From: Terrimonas ginsenosidimutans
GTDB lineage: Bacteria > Bacteroidota > Bacteroidia > Chitinophagales > Chitinophagaceae
Length of the DNA stretch: 64,000 bases
Direction: 5' to 3'
Assembly (NCBI RefSeq): GCF_022012415.1
Contig: NZ_JAKLTR010000006.1
Span: 1 to 64,000 of the forward strand
Position 1 is the first letter of the stretch, and each line of letters starts with the position of its first letter. Under the pieces are notes generated by a model. It made no database searches. It saw only the letters and a program-made list of their open reading frames with translations, and was not told the origin of the DNA. A program made the translations under genes and the position numbers. Of the stretch, positions 51,111 through 59,460 are shown piece after piece.

Positions 51111-52166
51111 TTAACTCAATCCGAGTATTTTCCTGTTAAATACGTCATCTGTTTTCACACCGGCAAAATCATCAAATGCTTTTTCCGTAACACGGATGAT
51201 ATGGTCCTGGATAAATTTTGCACCTTCTTTTGCCCCGTCTTCCGGATGCTTGATGCAGCACTCCCATTCCATCACGGCCCAGCCCTTGTAGTCGTATTCG
51301 GTGAGTTTACTGAACACCTGTTTGAAATCCACCTGGCCATCGCCCGGGGAACGGTAGCGGCCGGCTCTTTTCAGCCAGCTCTGATAGCCGCCAAACGTGC
51401 CCTGCTTTCCAGTGGAATGGAACTCAGCGTCTTTTACGTGAAAGGCTTTGATCCGTTCATGGTAGAAATCGATATACTGGATATAGTCCAGTTGCTGCAG
51501 CACAAAGTGAGAAGGATCATATAAAAGACAGGCACGCGGGTGATTGTTCACTTCCTCGAGGAACATTTCGTAGGTTACTCCATCGAAGAGGTCTTCACCC
51601 GGATGGATCTCATAACATACGTCCACACCGCACTCATCAAAATAGTTAAGGATAGGGAGCCAGCGGCGACCAAGTTCTTTAAACCCTTCTTCTACCAGGC
51701 CGGCAGGACGTTGCGGCCATGGATGAAAGGTATGCCATAAGAGCGCCCCGCTGAATGTCGGATGCGCGGTCAACCCCATATTCTGAGAAGCTTTTGCTCC
51801 GTATTTCAACTGCTGTACGGCCCATTCCTGCCTGGCCTTCGGATTCTTTTTTACAGCATCAGGTGCGAATGCATCAAAGAGATCGTCGTAAGCGGGATGA
51901 ACTGCCACGAGCTGGCCCTGCAAATGCGTGGAAAGCTCTGTCACTTCCATTCCGCACTCATTCACAATACCTTTGATTTCCTCTGCGTAGGTTTTACTTT
52001 CCGCAGCCTTTTGAAGGTCGATGCATCTTGGATCCCAGGTAGGGATCTGTGCGCCTTTAAAGCCCAGGCTGTTTGCCCAGTTACAGATCGAGCGCAGATC
52101 ATTGAATGGTGCTTTATCACCGAGGAACTGCGCAAGAAAAATACCGGGACCTTGTATTGTTGTCAT
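51111..52166 (-). CDS. sugar phosphate isomerase/epimerase-family TIM barrel
   Basis: A 351-residue AP-endonuclease-2-type TIM barrel: GPGIFLAQFLGDKAPFNDL, LGFKGAQIPTWDPR, ECGMEVTELSTHLQGQLVA, the metal ligands in VCYEIHPGEDLFDG (Glu) and CLLYDPSHFVLQQLDY (Asp, His), FHVKDAEFHSTGKQG (His) and AVMEWECCIKHPE (Glu). No signal peptide, so cytoplasmic. It probably isomerises or hydrates 3-keto sugars together with the adjacent Gfo/Idh enzyme. Confidence 0.9.
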   Translation of the reverse strand: MTTIQGPGIFLAQFLGDKAPFNDLRSICNWANSLGFKGAQIPTWDPRCIDLQKAAESKTYAEEIKGIVNECGMEVTELSTHLQGQLVAVHPAYDDLFDAFAPDAVKKNPKARQEWAVQQLKYGAKASQNMGLTAHPTFSGALLWHTFHPWPQRPAGLVEEGFKELGRRWLPILNYFDECGVDVCYEIHPGEDLFDGVTYEMFLEEVNNHPRACLLYDPSHFVLQQLDYIQYIDFYHERIKAFHVKDAEFHSTGKQGTFGGYQSWLKRAGRYRSPGDGQVDFKQVFSKLTEYDYKGWAVMEWECCIKHPEDGAKEGAKFIQDHIIRVTEKAFDDFAGVKTDDVFNRKILGLS

Positions 52167-52175
52167 GTGTTTTTT

Positions 52176-52277
52176 TTAATTAAAATTCAAAAGTAAAAAT
52201 TAAAAAATGCGGCTGATAGAGCGCAGATTCTTTTGTTTACAGGAAGGTTAATAACTAGTGTTTTTTACTTTTTACTT
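52176..52277. repeat. AT-rich hairpin, AGTAAAAATTAAAAA class, copy 3
   Basis: Left arm AATTAAAATTCAAAAGTAAA then AATTAAAAAATG; right arm GTTTTTTACTTTTTACTTAT. The inner GCGGCTGATAGAGCGCAGA is unpaired. Sits between the Gfo/Idh and TIM-barrel genes of one operon. Confidence 0.5.
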
Positions 52278-53444
52278 ATCAAATTCTATCCATTTCGCAT
52301 CACTTTTTCCGCTTGCGATGACTTTTTCCACGAAGTTCATTCCGCGAACACCGTCTTCTGTTCCGGGGAAATCGAGCATTTCAGGCGTTGGTTTTCCCCC
52401 ATTCAGGCTTGTTTTCACTGTCAGCGCGAAATTACGATAGTGGTTGGCGAATGCTTCAAGATATCCTTCGGGATGACCCGGAGGAATGCGGGTGTTATGC
52501 CTGGAGAAACTGGATGTATAAGCGGCTCCTGCCCTGAAGATCTCCATTGGTTTGTCAGGCCATTTTACAAGCAGGCTGTTGCAATCATCCTGCTTCCATT
52601 CGAGGCTTCCTTTTTCGCCATAAACGCGGATCTTAACGTTATTCTCTTCGCCGGTAGCGATCTGTGTTGCCATTAACACACCGCTTGCTCCGTTATCAAA
52701 TTTTAATAATACGGCGCCATCATCATCAAGTTTGCGACCATCAACCACGATATTGATATCCGCGCAAAGTTTTGTTACCTGAAGGCCGCTTACATATTCG
52801 GCCAGGTTGAATGCGTGGGTGCCGATGTCTCCCATGGCTCCTGCGATACCACTTTGCTTGGGATCTGTTCTCCAGGAAGCCTGTTTATTATTGTCCGCTT
52901 CGATAAAGGAACTAAGCCACCCCTGAGGGTACTCTACGTACACTTTGCGGATCTTACCGAATTTGCCACTCAGCACCTGCTGACGCGCTTCTTTCACCAT
53001 AGGAAAACCTGTATAGGTATGGGTAAGACAGAAATACAGGCCGCTTTTTGCAGCTATTTCCTTCAGTAATTGTGCTTCCTTAAGGTCAAATGTCATTGGC
53101 TTATCCAGCACCACATGAAACCCATTTTCCAATGCAAGCTTTGCGGGTTCAAAGTGAACGTGATTCGGAGTGACGATACTTACAAACTCCATCTGCTGGT
53201 CTGGCGGCAAAGCCTTTTCGGCACGGATCATTTCCTTGTAAGATCCATATACCCGGGTCAGTGGAAGATTCAACTGTTCGCCTGCCTGCTTTGACTTTTC
53301 CGGATCACTGCTGAAAGCACCGCAAACCAATTCAATTTGTCCATCCATAAAAGCGGCAATACGATGCACAGCGCCTATAAAAGCGCCTGGTCCACCACCG
53401 ATCATACCCATTCTTAATTTTCGATTCAGCATATTTTGAGTCAT
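52272..53444 (-). CDS. Gfo/Idh/MocA-family oxidoreductase
   Basis: NAD(P)-dependent dehydrogenase of 390 residues. Rossmann start MGMIGGGPGAFIGAVHRIAA (GGGPG), EFVSIVTPNHVHFEPAKLAL, then VVLDKPMTFDLKEAQ (the catalytic lysine of the usual EKP is in DKP here) and GDIGTHAFNLAEYVSGL (GG/DIG-H motif with catalytic His). C-terminal sheet domain follows. Predicted to oxidise or reduce a keto-sugar at C3 in the cytoplasm. First gene of the minus-strand operon; divergent from the transporter gene. Confidence 0.93.
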   Translation of the reverse strand: MTQNMLNRKLRMGMIGGGPGAFIGAVHRIAAFMDGQIELVCGAFSSDPEKSKQAGEQLNLPLTRVYGSYKEMIRAEKALPPDQQMEFVSIVTPNHVHFEPAKLALENGFHVVLDKPMTFDLKEAQLLKEIAAKSGLYFCLTHTYTGFPMVKEARQQVLSGKFGKIRKVYVEYPQGWLSSFIEADNNKQASWRTDPKQSGIAGAMGDIGTHAFNLAEYVSGLQVTKLCADINIVVDGRKLDDDGAVLLKFDNGASGVLMATQIATGEENNVKIRVYGEKGSLEWKQDDCNSLLVKWPDKPMEIFRAGAAYTSSFSRHNTRIPPGHPEGYLEAFANHYRNFALTVKTSLNGGKPTPEMLDFPGTEDGVRGMNFVEKVIASGKSDAKWIEFDK

Positions 53445-53469
53445 TAGTTTTTAGTTAGAAAAGCAGGAT

Positions 53470-53536
53470 CGTTGACCGTTGTCCGTTGACCGTTAACCGG
53501 ATATTACGGTTAACGGTCAACGGACAACGCTCAACG
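53470..53536. repeat. CGTTGACCGTTGTCC-class hairpin
   Basis: Two 30-base arms (53470-53499, 53507-53536) pair with a single mismatch around the loop GATATTA. Each arm is itself three near-copies of CGTTGACCGTTGTCC words. It would form in the 5' leader of the Gfo/Idh transcript. Confidence 0.85.
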
Positions 53537-53598
53537 AAGATTAAGTGTCACTTCCACAATTATCACCGTGTACCCCCCACATTAAATTTCTCGTCATG

Positions 53599-53606
53599 CA
53601 AATGTA
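53599..53606 (-). promoter_or_regulatory. candidate -7 box TACATTTG for the Gfo/Idh operon
   Basis: TACATTTG on the minus strand, about 155 bases before the Gfo/Idh ATG; the hairpin at 53470-53536 would lie in the leader. The -33 element is not clear. Confidence 0.4.
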
Positions 53607-53674
53607 AAGTGTGTTTAAAAATAGTACATTTAGCTTTTGTAGGCATATTAAATTGATAAAACGAAAGGCTCTAT

Positions 53675-54904
53675 ATGAAATCAACCACTCGTGTTCAGTT
53701 ATCCCTGATGATGTTTCTGGAATTCTTTATCTGGGGAGGATGGTTTGTAACTCTCGGTACTTTTCTCAATGATAATCTTCAGGCATCGGGCGGTCAGAGT
53801 GCCAGTGTATTTTCTACCCAATCATGGGGAGCGATCATTGCTCCATTTATCATTGGTCTGATCGCTGACCGTTTTGTGAATGCTGAAAAGATCCTGGGCG
53901 TATTGCACCTTGCAGGAGCGGTGTTGATGTATCAGATGTATAATGCGGCCTCAATAGAAGTTTTTTACCCTTATGTATTATCTTATATGATATTGTATAT
54001 GCCAACGATCGCGTTGGTCAACTCGGTATCATTCAACCAGATGAAAGATCCGGAAAAAGAGTTCTCCCTGATCCGTGTGTTCGGGACGATCGGCTGGATC
54101 GTTGCAGGCCTGATCATCAGTTTTGTATTCCATTGGGATTCTGAGCAAAGCCGTGCAGAAGGATTGTTGAGAAATACATTCCTGATGTCATCCATTGCGT
54201 CTCTTGCATTGGGCCTGTTCAGCTTTACACTGCCTAAGACACCACCGAAAGGAAAAGGAGAAAAAGTATCGCTTGGAAAGATAATTGGTCTGGATGCGTT
54301 GAAATTATTAAAGGACAAGAACTTCGCTATCTTCTTTATTTCGTCGATCCTGATCTGTATCCCTCTTGCATTCTATTATCAGAATGCAAATTCATTCCTG
54401 AGTAATTCCGGCGTGAGTAATCCTACCGGGAAAATGACCATCGGTCAGGCTTCAGAAGTGATCTTCCTGTTGTTGCTTCCATTGTTCTTTAAGAAATACG
54501 GTTTCAAGAAAACCATCCTGGTGGGTATGCTTGCCTGGGCAGTCCGTTATGCACTGTTTGCTTATGGAAATGCCGGTGAGCTTAGTTTTATGCTGATCAT
54601 TGGTATTGCTTTACATGGGATCTGCTATGATTTCTTTTTTGTTTCGGGTTATATCTATACAGATTCCAAAGCAGGCGAAAAGTACAAAAGCGCCGCACAG
54701 GGGTTGATCACACTTGCCACCTATGGTGTCGGCATGCTGATCGGCTTTGAAGTAGCTGGTATGATCACTGACAAATACACACTGGCTGACGGATCGCACG
54801 ATTATAAAATGATCTGGCTGATCCCTTCTGCGATTGCCGCAGTGGTATTCCTTGTATTCGCCGTTCTTTTCAAGCAAGAGAAAGAAATAAAAGCAACAGT
54901 TTAA
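53675..54904 (+). CDS. NupG-like nucleoside:H+ symporter-family MFS transporter
   Basis: Twelve hydrophobic segments over 409 residues. The start RVQLSLMMFLEFFIWGGWFV followed by TLGTFL and QSWGAIIAPFIIGLIADRF matches the nucleoside:H+ symporter family, as do the FNQMKDPEKEFSLIRVFGTIGWI loop words (read in parts) and FFFVSGYIYTDSKAG in the second half. In Bacteroidota, members next to sugar oxidoreductases probably import glycosides or their keto products rather than nucleosides. Inner membrane. First gene of the plus-strand half of the cluster; 22 bases before the next TIM-barrel gene. Confidence 0.88.
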   Translation: MKSTTRVQLSLMMFLEFFIWGGWFVTLGTFLNDNLQASGGQSASVFSTQSWGAIIAPFIIGLIADRFVNAEKILGVLHLAGAVLMYQMYNAASIEVFYPYVLSYMILYMPTIALVNSVSFNQMKDPEKEFSLIRVFGTIGWIVAGLIISFVFHWDSEQSRAEGLLRNTFLMSSIASLALGLFSFTLPKTPPKGKGEKVSLGKIIGLDALKLLKDKNFAIFFISSILICIPLAFYYQNANSFLSNSGVSNPTGKMTIGQASEVIFLLLLPLFFKKYGFKKTILVGMLAWAVRYALFAYGNAGELSFMLIIGIALHGICYDFFFVSGYIYTDSKAGEKYKSAAQGLITLATYGVGMLIGFEVAGMITDKYTLADGSHDYKMIWLIPSAIAAVVFLVFAVLFKQEKEIKATV

Positions 54905-54926
54905 TCAATTCTGTCATCCTGTAATT

Positions 54927-55823
54927 ATGGAAAACAGTTCATCCCGTAGAAAGATGCTGAAACAAGTGGCCGCTGCTTCACTCGCCGCTACAGCATTTCC
55001 TTCAATTAACGCATTAGCTTCTTCAGATATGGAAGAAAATACCAAACTGAAAGGTAAGATCAATCATTCTGTCTGTCAATGGACGTACAGCTATCTTCCC
55101 CTGGAAGAGCTTTGCGTTCTTGTAAAAAAACTCGGACTGAATGCCATCGACCTGATCGCCCCAAAAGACTGGCCGGTCCTGCAGAAACATGGCATCACCT
55201 GTTCGATGTGTTACACCGCCGGAAGGATCAGCCTGACGGAAGGCTGGAACCGCCCGGATCTTCATCCCCAACTCATAGCTGAATTCACTGAAGCCATCCC
55301 GCTCGTTGCACAGGCTGGTTATAAGAACCTGATCTGCTTCAGTGGAAACCGAAAAGGCATGGATGATGCAACAGGTTTAAAGAATTGCGTAACTGGTTTG
55401 AAGCAGATCATGCCGCTTGCGAAGAAACATGGCGTGATCATCCAGATGGAATTGTTCAACAGCAAAGTCGACCACAAAGATTATATGGCTGATAAAAGTG
55501 CATGGGGCGTTGAGCTTTGCAAACAACTCGGCTCACCTAACTTCAAACTGCTCTACGATATCTATCACATGCAGATCAATGAAGGTGATGTGATCCGTAC
55601 GATAAAGGATAATCACCAGTATTTCGGACATTATCACACAGCCGGTGTTCCGGGTCGTCATGAAATTGACGAGTCACAGGAACTCTTCTACCCCGCTATT
55701 ATGAGAGCGATCGTCGAAACAGGCTATAAGGGTTACGTTGCGCAGGAATACATTCCGACCGGCAAAACGGACAAGGAGAAGGTGGCGGCGCTGAAGAAGG
55801 CGATAAGTATTTGTGATGTGTGA
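54927..55823 (+). CDS. exported hydroxypyruvate-isomerase-like TIM barrel
   Basis: N-terminus SSSRRKMLKQVAAASLAATA is a twin-arginine (Tat) type signal with an Ala-rich core, so the enzyme is probably periplasmic. The barrel then reads INHSVCQWTYSYLPLEELCV, GLNAIDLIAP, ICFSGNRKGMDD, IQMELFNSKVDHKDYM (metal Glu), KLLYDIYHMQINEGD (Asp, His), GHYHTAGVPGRHEID (His) and VAQEYIPTG (Glu). This is the Hyi/IolI branch. Substrate here probably a keto-sugar. Confidence 0.9.
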   Translation: MENSSSRRKMLKQVAAASLAATAFPSINALASSDMEENTKLKGKINHSVCQWTYSYLPLEELCVLVKKLGLNAIDLIAPKDWPVLQKHGITCSMCYTAGRISLTEGWNRPDLHPQLIAEFTEAIPLVAQAGYKNLICFSGNRKGMDDATGLKNCVTGLKQIMPLAKKHGVIIQMELFNSKVDHKDYMADKSAWGVELCKQLGSPNFKLLYDIYHMQINEGDVIRTIKDNHQYFGHYHTAGVPGRHEIDESQELFYPAIMRAIVETGYKGYVAQEYIPTGKTDKEKVAALKKAISICDV

Positions 55824-55831
55824 GCGAGAGA

Positions 55832-55935
55832 AGTTTAAAAGTTTAAATGTTCAATAGTTAAAAAGTCATTCACCCCTATTAATGGTGCTCAGGCTTTGAA
55901 CTATTAAACTTTAAAACCTTTAAACTATTAAACTT
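55832..55935. repeat. GTTTAAAAGTTTAA-class hairpin, copy 4
   Basis: Left arm AAGTTTAAAAGTTTAAATGT then TCAATAGTT; right arm GAACTATTAAACTTTAAAAC then CTTTAAACTATTAAACTT. Separates the TIM-barrel gene from the GMC oxidoreductase gene. Confidence 0.65.
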
Positions 55936-55986
55936 ACCATCCCTGACATTGATTCCACATTTTAATGATACAAACAAAATTACTCT

Positions 55987-57675
55987 ATGGCAGACAACAC
56001 TTATGACGCGATCGTCGTGGGCTCCGGGATCAGCGGAGGCTGGGCAGCGAAAGAACTGACGGAAAAAGGTCTGAAGGTTTTGATGCTGGAACGCGGCCGT
56101 AATATCGAGCACGTGAAGGACTATGTGAACGCGAATAAAGCGGCATGGGAGTTTCCTCACCGCGGACTGAGACCCACACAGCAGATGCTGAAGGATTATC
56201 CGGTATTGCAAAGGGACTATCCGCTGAATGAAATTGTACTTGATTACTGGGCGAAAGATAAAGACTGTCCATACACCGAAACCAAACCATTTGCATGGTT
56301 CCGCGGATACCATGTAGGAGGCCGTTCACTTACCTGGGGGCGTCAAAGTTATCGTTTTAATAAGTGGGATTTTGAAGCAAATGCAAAGGACGGGTTTGGC
56401 GTTGACTGGCCGATCCGTTATAATGATATCGCTCCCTGGTACAGCTATGCAGAGAAATTTGCAGGGGTGCAGGGAAGCCGCGAAGGTGTTGAAGCATTAC
56501 CAGATGGAGAATTCCTTCCTGCCATGGAAATGAATATCGTGGAGAAAGATGTGGCGGCACGACTGAAGCAACATTACAAAGGCTCACGCCATATGTTCAT
56601 CGGGCGTTCTGCAAATATTACGGAACCAAAACCGGAACAGAAACGCACTAATTGCCAGTATCGCAACCGTTGCTGGAGAGGTTGCCCTTACGGCGCCTAT
56701 TTCAGCACTCAGTCTGCAACGCTGCCTGCCGCGATGGCAACGGGCAACCTTACGCTGCGCCCATTCTCTATTGTAACAAAAGTATTGTACGATAAAGACA
56801 CGAAAAAGGCAACCGGCGTGGAAGTGCTGGACGCTGAAACAAACAAAACATACGAATACAAATCGAAGATCGTATTCCTGAACGCCTCTGCCTTTAACTC
56901 AACCTGGGTGCTGATGAACTCCGCCACGGATGTATGGAGCGAAGGCCTCGGCAGCAGCAGCGGTGAGCTTGGACATAATGTGATGGATCACCACTTCCGT
57001 TGCGGTGCCGGCGGAACCATGGAAGGGTACGAGGACAAATATTTCTACGGCTACAGACCAACCGGGATCTATGTGCCAAGGTTCAGAAATATTTATGATG
57101 ATAAACGCGATTATGTCCGTGGTTTTGGATACCAGGGCGCGGGAAGCCGCTCAGGATGGGGCAATGAAGTAGCCGAGCTTTCGATAGGCGGCGATTTCAA
57201 AGACGCTTTATCTGAACCAGGTAAATGGAGCATGGGCATTACCGGCTTTGGAGAAATGCTTCCTTATCATGAAAACAAGATCTCTCTTGATAAGAACACC
57301 AAAGACAAATGGGGTTTGCCTGTCCTGAACATGGATGTTGAGATCAAAGAGAACGAAAAGAAGATGCGGAAAGATATGATGGAAGATGCCAAAGAAATGC
57401 TTGAAGCCGCTGGCGTGAAGAATGTATATACATTCGACTCAGGCTACCAGGTGGGCATGGGTATTCATGAAATGGGCACCGCACGCATGGGCCGCGATCC
57501 AAAAACATCCGTGCTGAATGGCCATAACCAGGTTTGGGACGCAAAGAACGTTTTCGTTACAGATGGTGCATGCATGACATCCGCGTCCTGCGTAAACCCT
57601 TCGCTCACTTATATGGCATTGACGGCAAGAGCAGCCGACTTTGCTGTAAGTGAATTGAAAAAAGGAAATCTCTGA
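55987..57675 (+). CDS. GMC-family FAD sugar oxidoreductase (glycoside 3-dehydrogenase-like)
   Basis: 562 residues. FAD site DAIVVGSGISGGWAAKELTE (GxGxxG) near residue 14, VLMLERGRNIEHVKDY, the GMC words GYHVGGRSLTWGRQSYR and CQYRNRCWRGCPYGAYFSTQ (Cys cluster in a loop), and the catalytic C-terminus GIHEMGTARMG and SCVNPSLTYMALTARAAD (His and Asn near 495 and 536). It has no signal peptide; the next gene carries a Tat signal and is the small subunit, so the pair would be exported together. Predicted to oxidise glycoside C3-OH to keto, passing electrons to cytochrome c. Confidence 0.93.
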   Translation: MADNTYDAIVVGSGISGGWAAKELTEKGLKVLMLERGRNIEHVKDYVNANKAAWEFPHRGLRPTQQMLKDYPVLQRDYPLNEIVLDYWAKDKDCPYTETKPFAWFRGYHVGGRSLTWGRQSYRFNKWDFEANAKDGFGVDWPIRYNDIAPWYSYAEKFAGVQGSREGVEALPDGEFLPAMEMNIVEKDVAARLKQHYKGSRHMFIGRSANITEPKPEQKRTNCQYRNRCWRGCPYGAYFSTQSATLPAAMATGNLTLRPFSIVTKVLYDKDTKKATGVEVLDAETNKTYEYKSKIVFLNASAFNSTWVLMNSATDVWSEGLGSSSGELGHNVMDHHFRCGAGGTMEGYEDKYFYGYRPTGIYVPRFRNIYDDKRDYVRGFGYQGAGSRSGWGNEVAELSIGGDFKDALSEPGKWSMGITGFGEMLPYHENKISLDKNTKDKWGLPVLNMDVEIKENEKKMRKDMMEDAKEMLEAAGVKNVYTFDSGYQVGMGIHEMGTARMGRDPKTSVLNGHNQVWDAKNVFVTDGACMTSASCVNPSLTYMALTARAADFAVSELKKGNL

Positions 57676-57717
57676 TCAACAGATTAATATTATTTAACCT
57701 CAAAGAAAAATTACTGT

Positions 57718-58359
57718 ATGGATCGTAGAGAATTGCTAAAACTTGTAACGCTTGCTACCGGCGGTGTACTGATCGGCGGACAAATGTTCCTGTCTGGTTG
57801 TAAGAATGATCCCAAACTGGGTGGTGTTGATTTCTCAGCAGAAGACATTTCTTTTCTTGACGAAGTAGGCGAAACTATTTTACCCAAAACGAAAACACCG
57901 GGCGCTAAAGACGCGCAGGTTGGTGAATTCATGAAGGTAATGGTGAATGACTGCTATGATGCTGAAGATCAGAAAACCTTCCACGAAGGCATTAAAGCGC
58001 TGAACGAAGCTTGTGAAAAAATGCACAAGACCGGCTTTATGGAAGCAAGCCCTGAACAAAGACAGTCATTGCTGATCAGCCTCGATAAAGAAGCTAAAGA
58101 ATACCAGAAGAAAAAGAACGATTTCGACGGAGAGCAAAAGAAGAAAGAAAAAGAAGAAAAAGAGAAAGGTAATAAGGACTTTAAAAAGGAAAGAATGCAG
58201 TCGCATTACTTTACCATGTTCAAACAGCTGACCATTACCGGCTTCTTCACTTCCAAGATCGGCGCAACAGAAGCTCTCCGCTATATGCCTGTACCCGGCA
58301 AATACGATGGAGCATTTCCTTATAAAAAAGGAGATAAAGCGTGGGCCGCCACTGGTTAA
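57718..58359 (+). CDS. gluconate 2-dehydrogenase subunit 3-like protein
   Basis: Tat-type signal with DRRELLKLVTLATGGVL and a lipobox LSGC (Cys28). The rest is the small-subunit fold: FLDEVGETILPKTKTPGAKD, KMVNDCY-like VMVNDCYDAEDQKTFHEGIK, and TSKIGATEALRYMPVPGKYDG (hallmark TSKIGATEAL.Y.PVPG). A highly charged insert (KKEKEEKEKGNKDFKKE) sits at about residues 140-160. It chaperones export of the GMC subunit and anchors it to the membrane. 42-base gap from the GMC gene: one operon. Confidence 0.92.
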   Translation: MDRRELLKLVTLATGGVLIGGQMFLSGCKNDPKLGGVDFSAEDISFLDEVGETILPKTKTPGAKDAQVGEFMKVMVNDCYDAEDQKTFHEGIKALNEACEKMHKTGFMEASPEQRQSLLISLDKEAKEYQKKKNDFDGEQKKKEKEEKEKGNKDFKKERMQSHYFTMFKQLTITGFFTSKIGATEALRYMPVPGKYDGAFPYKKGDKAWAATG

Positions 58360-58379
58360 CATTTAAAAAAATAATACCA

Positions 58380-59288
58380 ATGAACTATAACCGCAGAAAA
58401 TTTCTGAGAATGGGAGGCAATGCAGCACTCGCCTTAGCCATTTTTCCCGCTGCCTGTAACTTTGGGTCAGATGAAAAGAAAGTAGAAGAAGGGTCAACCC
58501 CGGGGACACTGGAAGACGATGTGGCAGCCCTTACCAAATTTGGTCTGCAGCTGTACACACTCCGTGATGATCTTCCTAAAGACCCCAAAGGTGTGCTGAA
58601 GCAAGTGGCCTCATTCGGTTACAAACAGATCGAAGGCTATGAAGGTCCCCAAGGCCTTTTCTGGAATATGACACATACCGATTTCAAAAAGTACATGGAT
58701 GATCTCGGTACGGAATACATCGCCAGCCATTGTGATATCAATAAAGACTTTGAAAAAAAGGCTGCACAGGCTGCAGAGATCGGTATGAAATACCTGATCT
58801 GTCCCTGGAAAGGCGCGCAAAAGACCCTCGACGATTACAAGAAGATCGCAGACGACTTTAACGTAAAAGGAGAGATCTGTAAAAAAGCCGGGATCCGCTT
58901 CGCGTATCACAACCATGATTATACGTTCAAACAACTGGAAGGCCAGTTTCCACAGGATGTACTGATGAAGGGTACAGACCCTGCACTGGTTGATTTCGAA
59001 ATGGATATCTATTGGGTAGTTACCGCTGGTGAGGATGCTGAGCAATGGCTGAAGAATTACAAAAACCGTTTCCGCTCCTGCCACGTTAAAGACAGAACTA
59101 AAAATGCGACAGAAGCCGCTGATAGCTGCACGCTTGGCAAGGGAAGTATCGACTTTGCGAAGATCCTGAAAACTGCCAGGGCTACAGGCATGGAATACTA
59201 CATTGTAGAACAGGAAAAATATACCGGCACGACTCCTCTGGAAGCAACAAAGGAAAATGCTGAGTACATGAAGAAACTGAAGTTCTAG
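58380..59288 (+). CDS. Tat-exported sugar phosphate isomerase/epimerase-like lipoprotein
   Basis: ATG at 58380 gives NRRKFLRMGGNAALALAIFP then AAC (Tat motif RRKFLRMG, lipobox Cys26), so the enzyme is a periplasmic lipoprotein; the longer frame from 58341 overlaps the previous stop. TIM barrel: FGLQLYTLRDDLPKDPKGVL, GYKQIEGYEGPQG, GIRFAYHNHDYTFKQLEGQF, VDFEMDIYWVVTAGEDAEQW, RFRSCHVKDRT and YYIVEQEKYTGTTP supply the metal and substrate residues. Second exported isomerase of the cluster. Confidence 0.92.
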   Translation: MNYNRRKFLRMGGNAALALAIFPAACNFGSDEKKVEEGSTPGTLEDDVAALTKFGLQLYTLRDDLPKDPKGVLKQVASFGYKQIEGYEGPQGLFWNMTHTDFKKYMDDLGTEYIASHCDINKDFEKKAAQAAEIGMKYLICPWKGAQKTLDDYKKIADDFNVKGEICKKAGIRFAYHNHDYTFKQLEGQFPQDVLMKGTDPALVDFEMDIYWVVTAGEDAEQWLKNYKNRFRSCHVKDRTKNATEAADSCTLGKGSIDFAKILKTARATGMEYYIVEQEKYTGTTPLEATKENAEYMKKLKF

Positions 59289-59421
59289 GGTAATTTTGTT
59301 TGAGGCGGCTGTAGTGCGCGATCGCCGATGACCGGATCGCGTAGGGCGATTGAAGTTATCGCCGCAGCACAGAGAAGGCATCAGGCAAACCTATAGACAT
59401 TCTTAAACGATAGTCTTCTAT

Positions 59422-59460
59422 AAAAAAGGAACGGTGCAGATCGGGCACCGTTCTTTTTTT
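59422..59460. terminator. bidirectional terminator
   Basis: GAACGGTGC-AGATCGG-GCACCGTTC with A tract left and T tract right. Ends the 3-keto cluster (plus) and the glycosyltransferase operon (minus), whose stop overlaps its edge. Confidence 0.9.
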
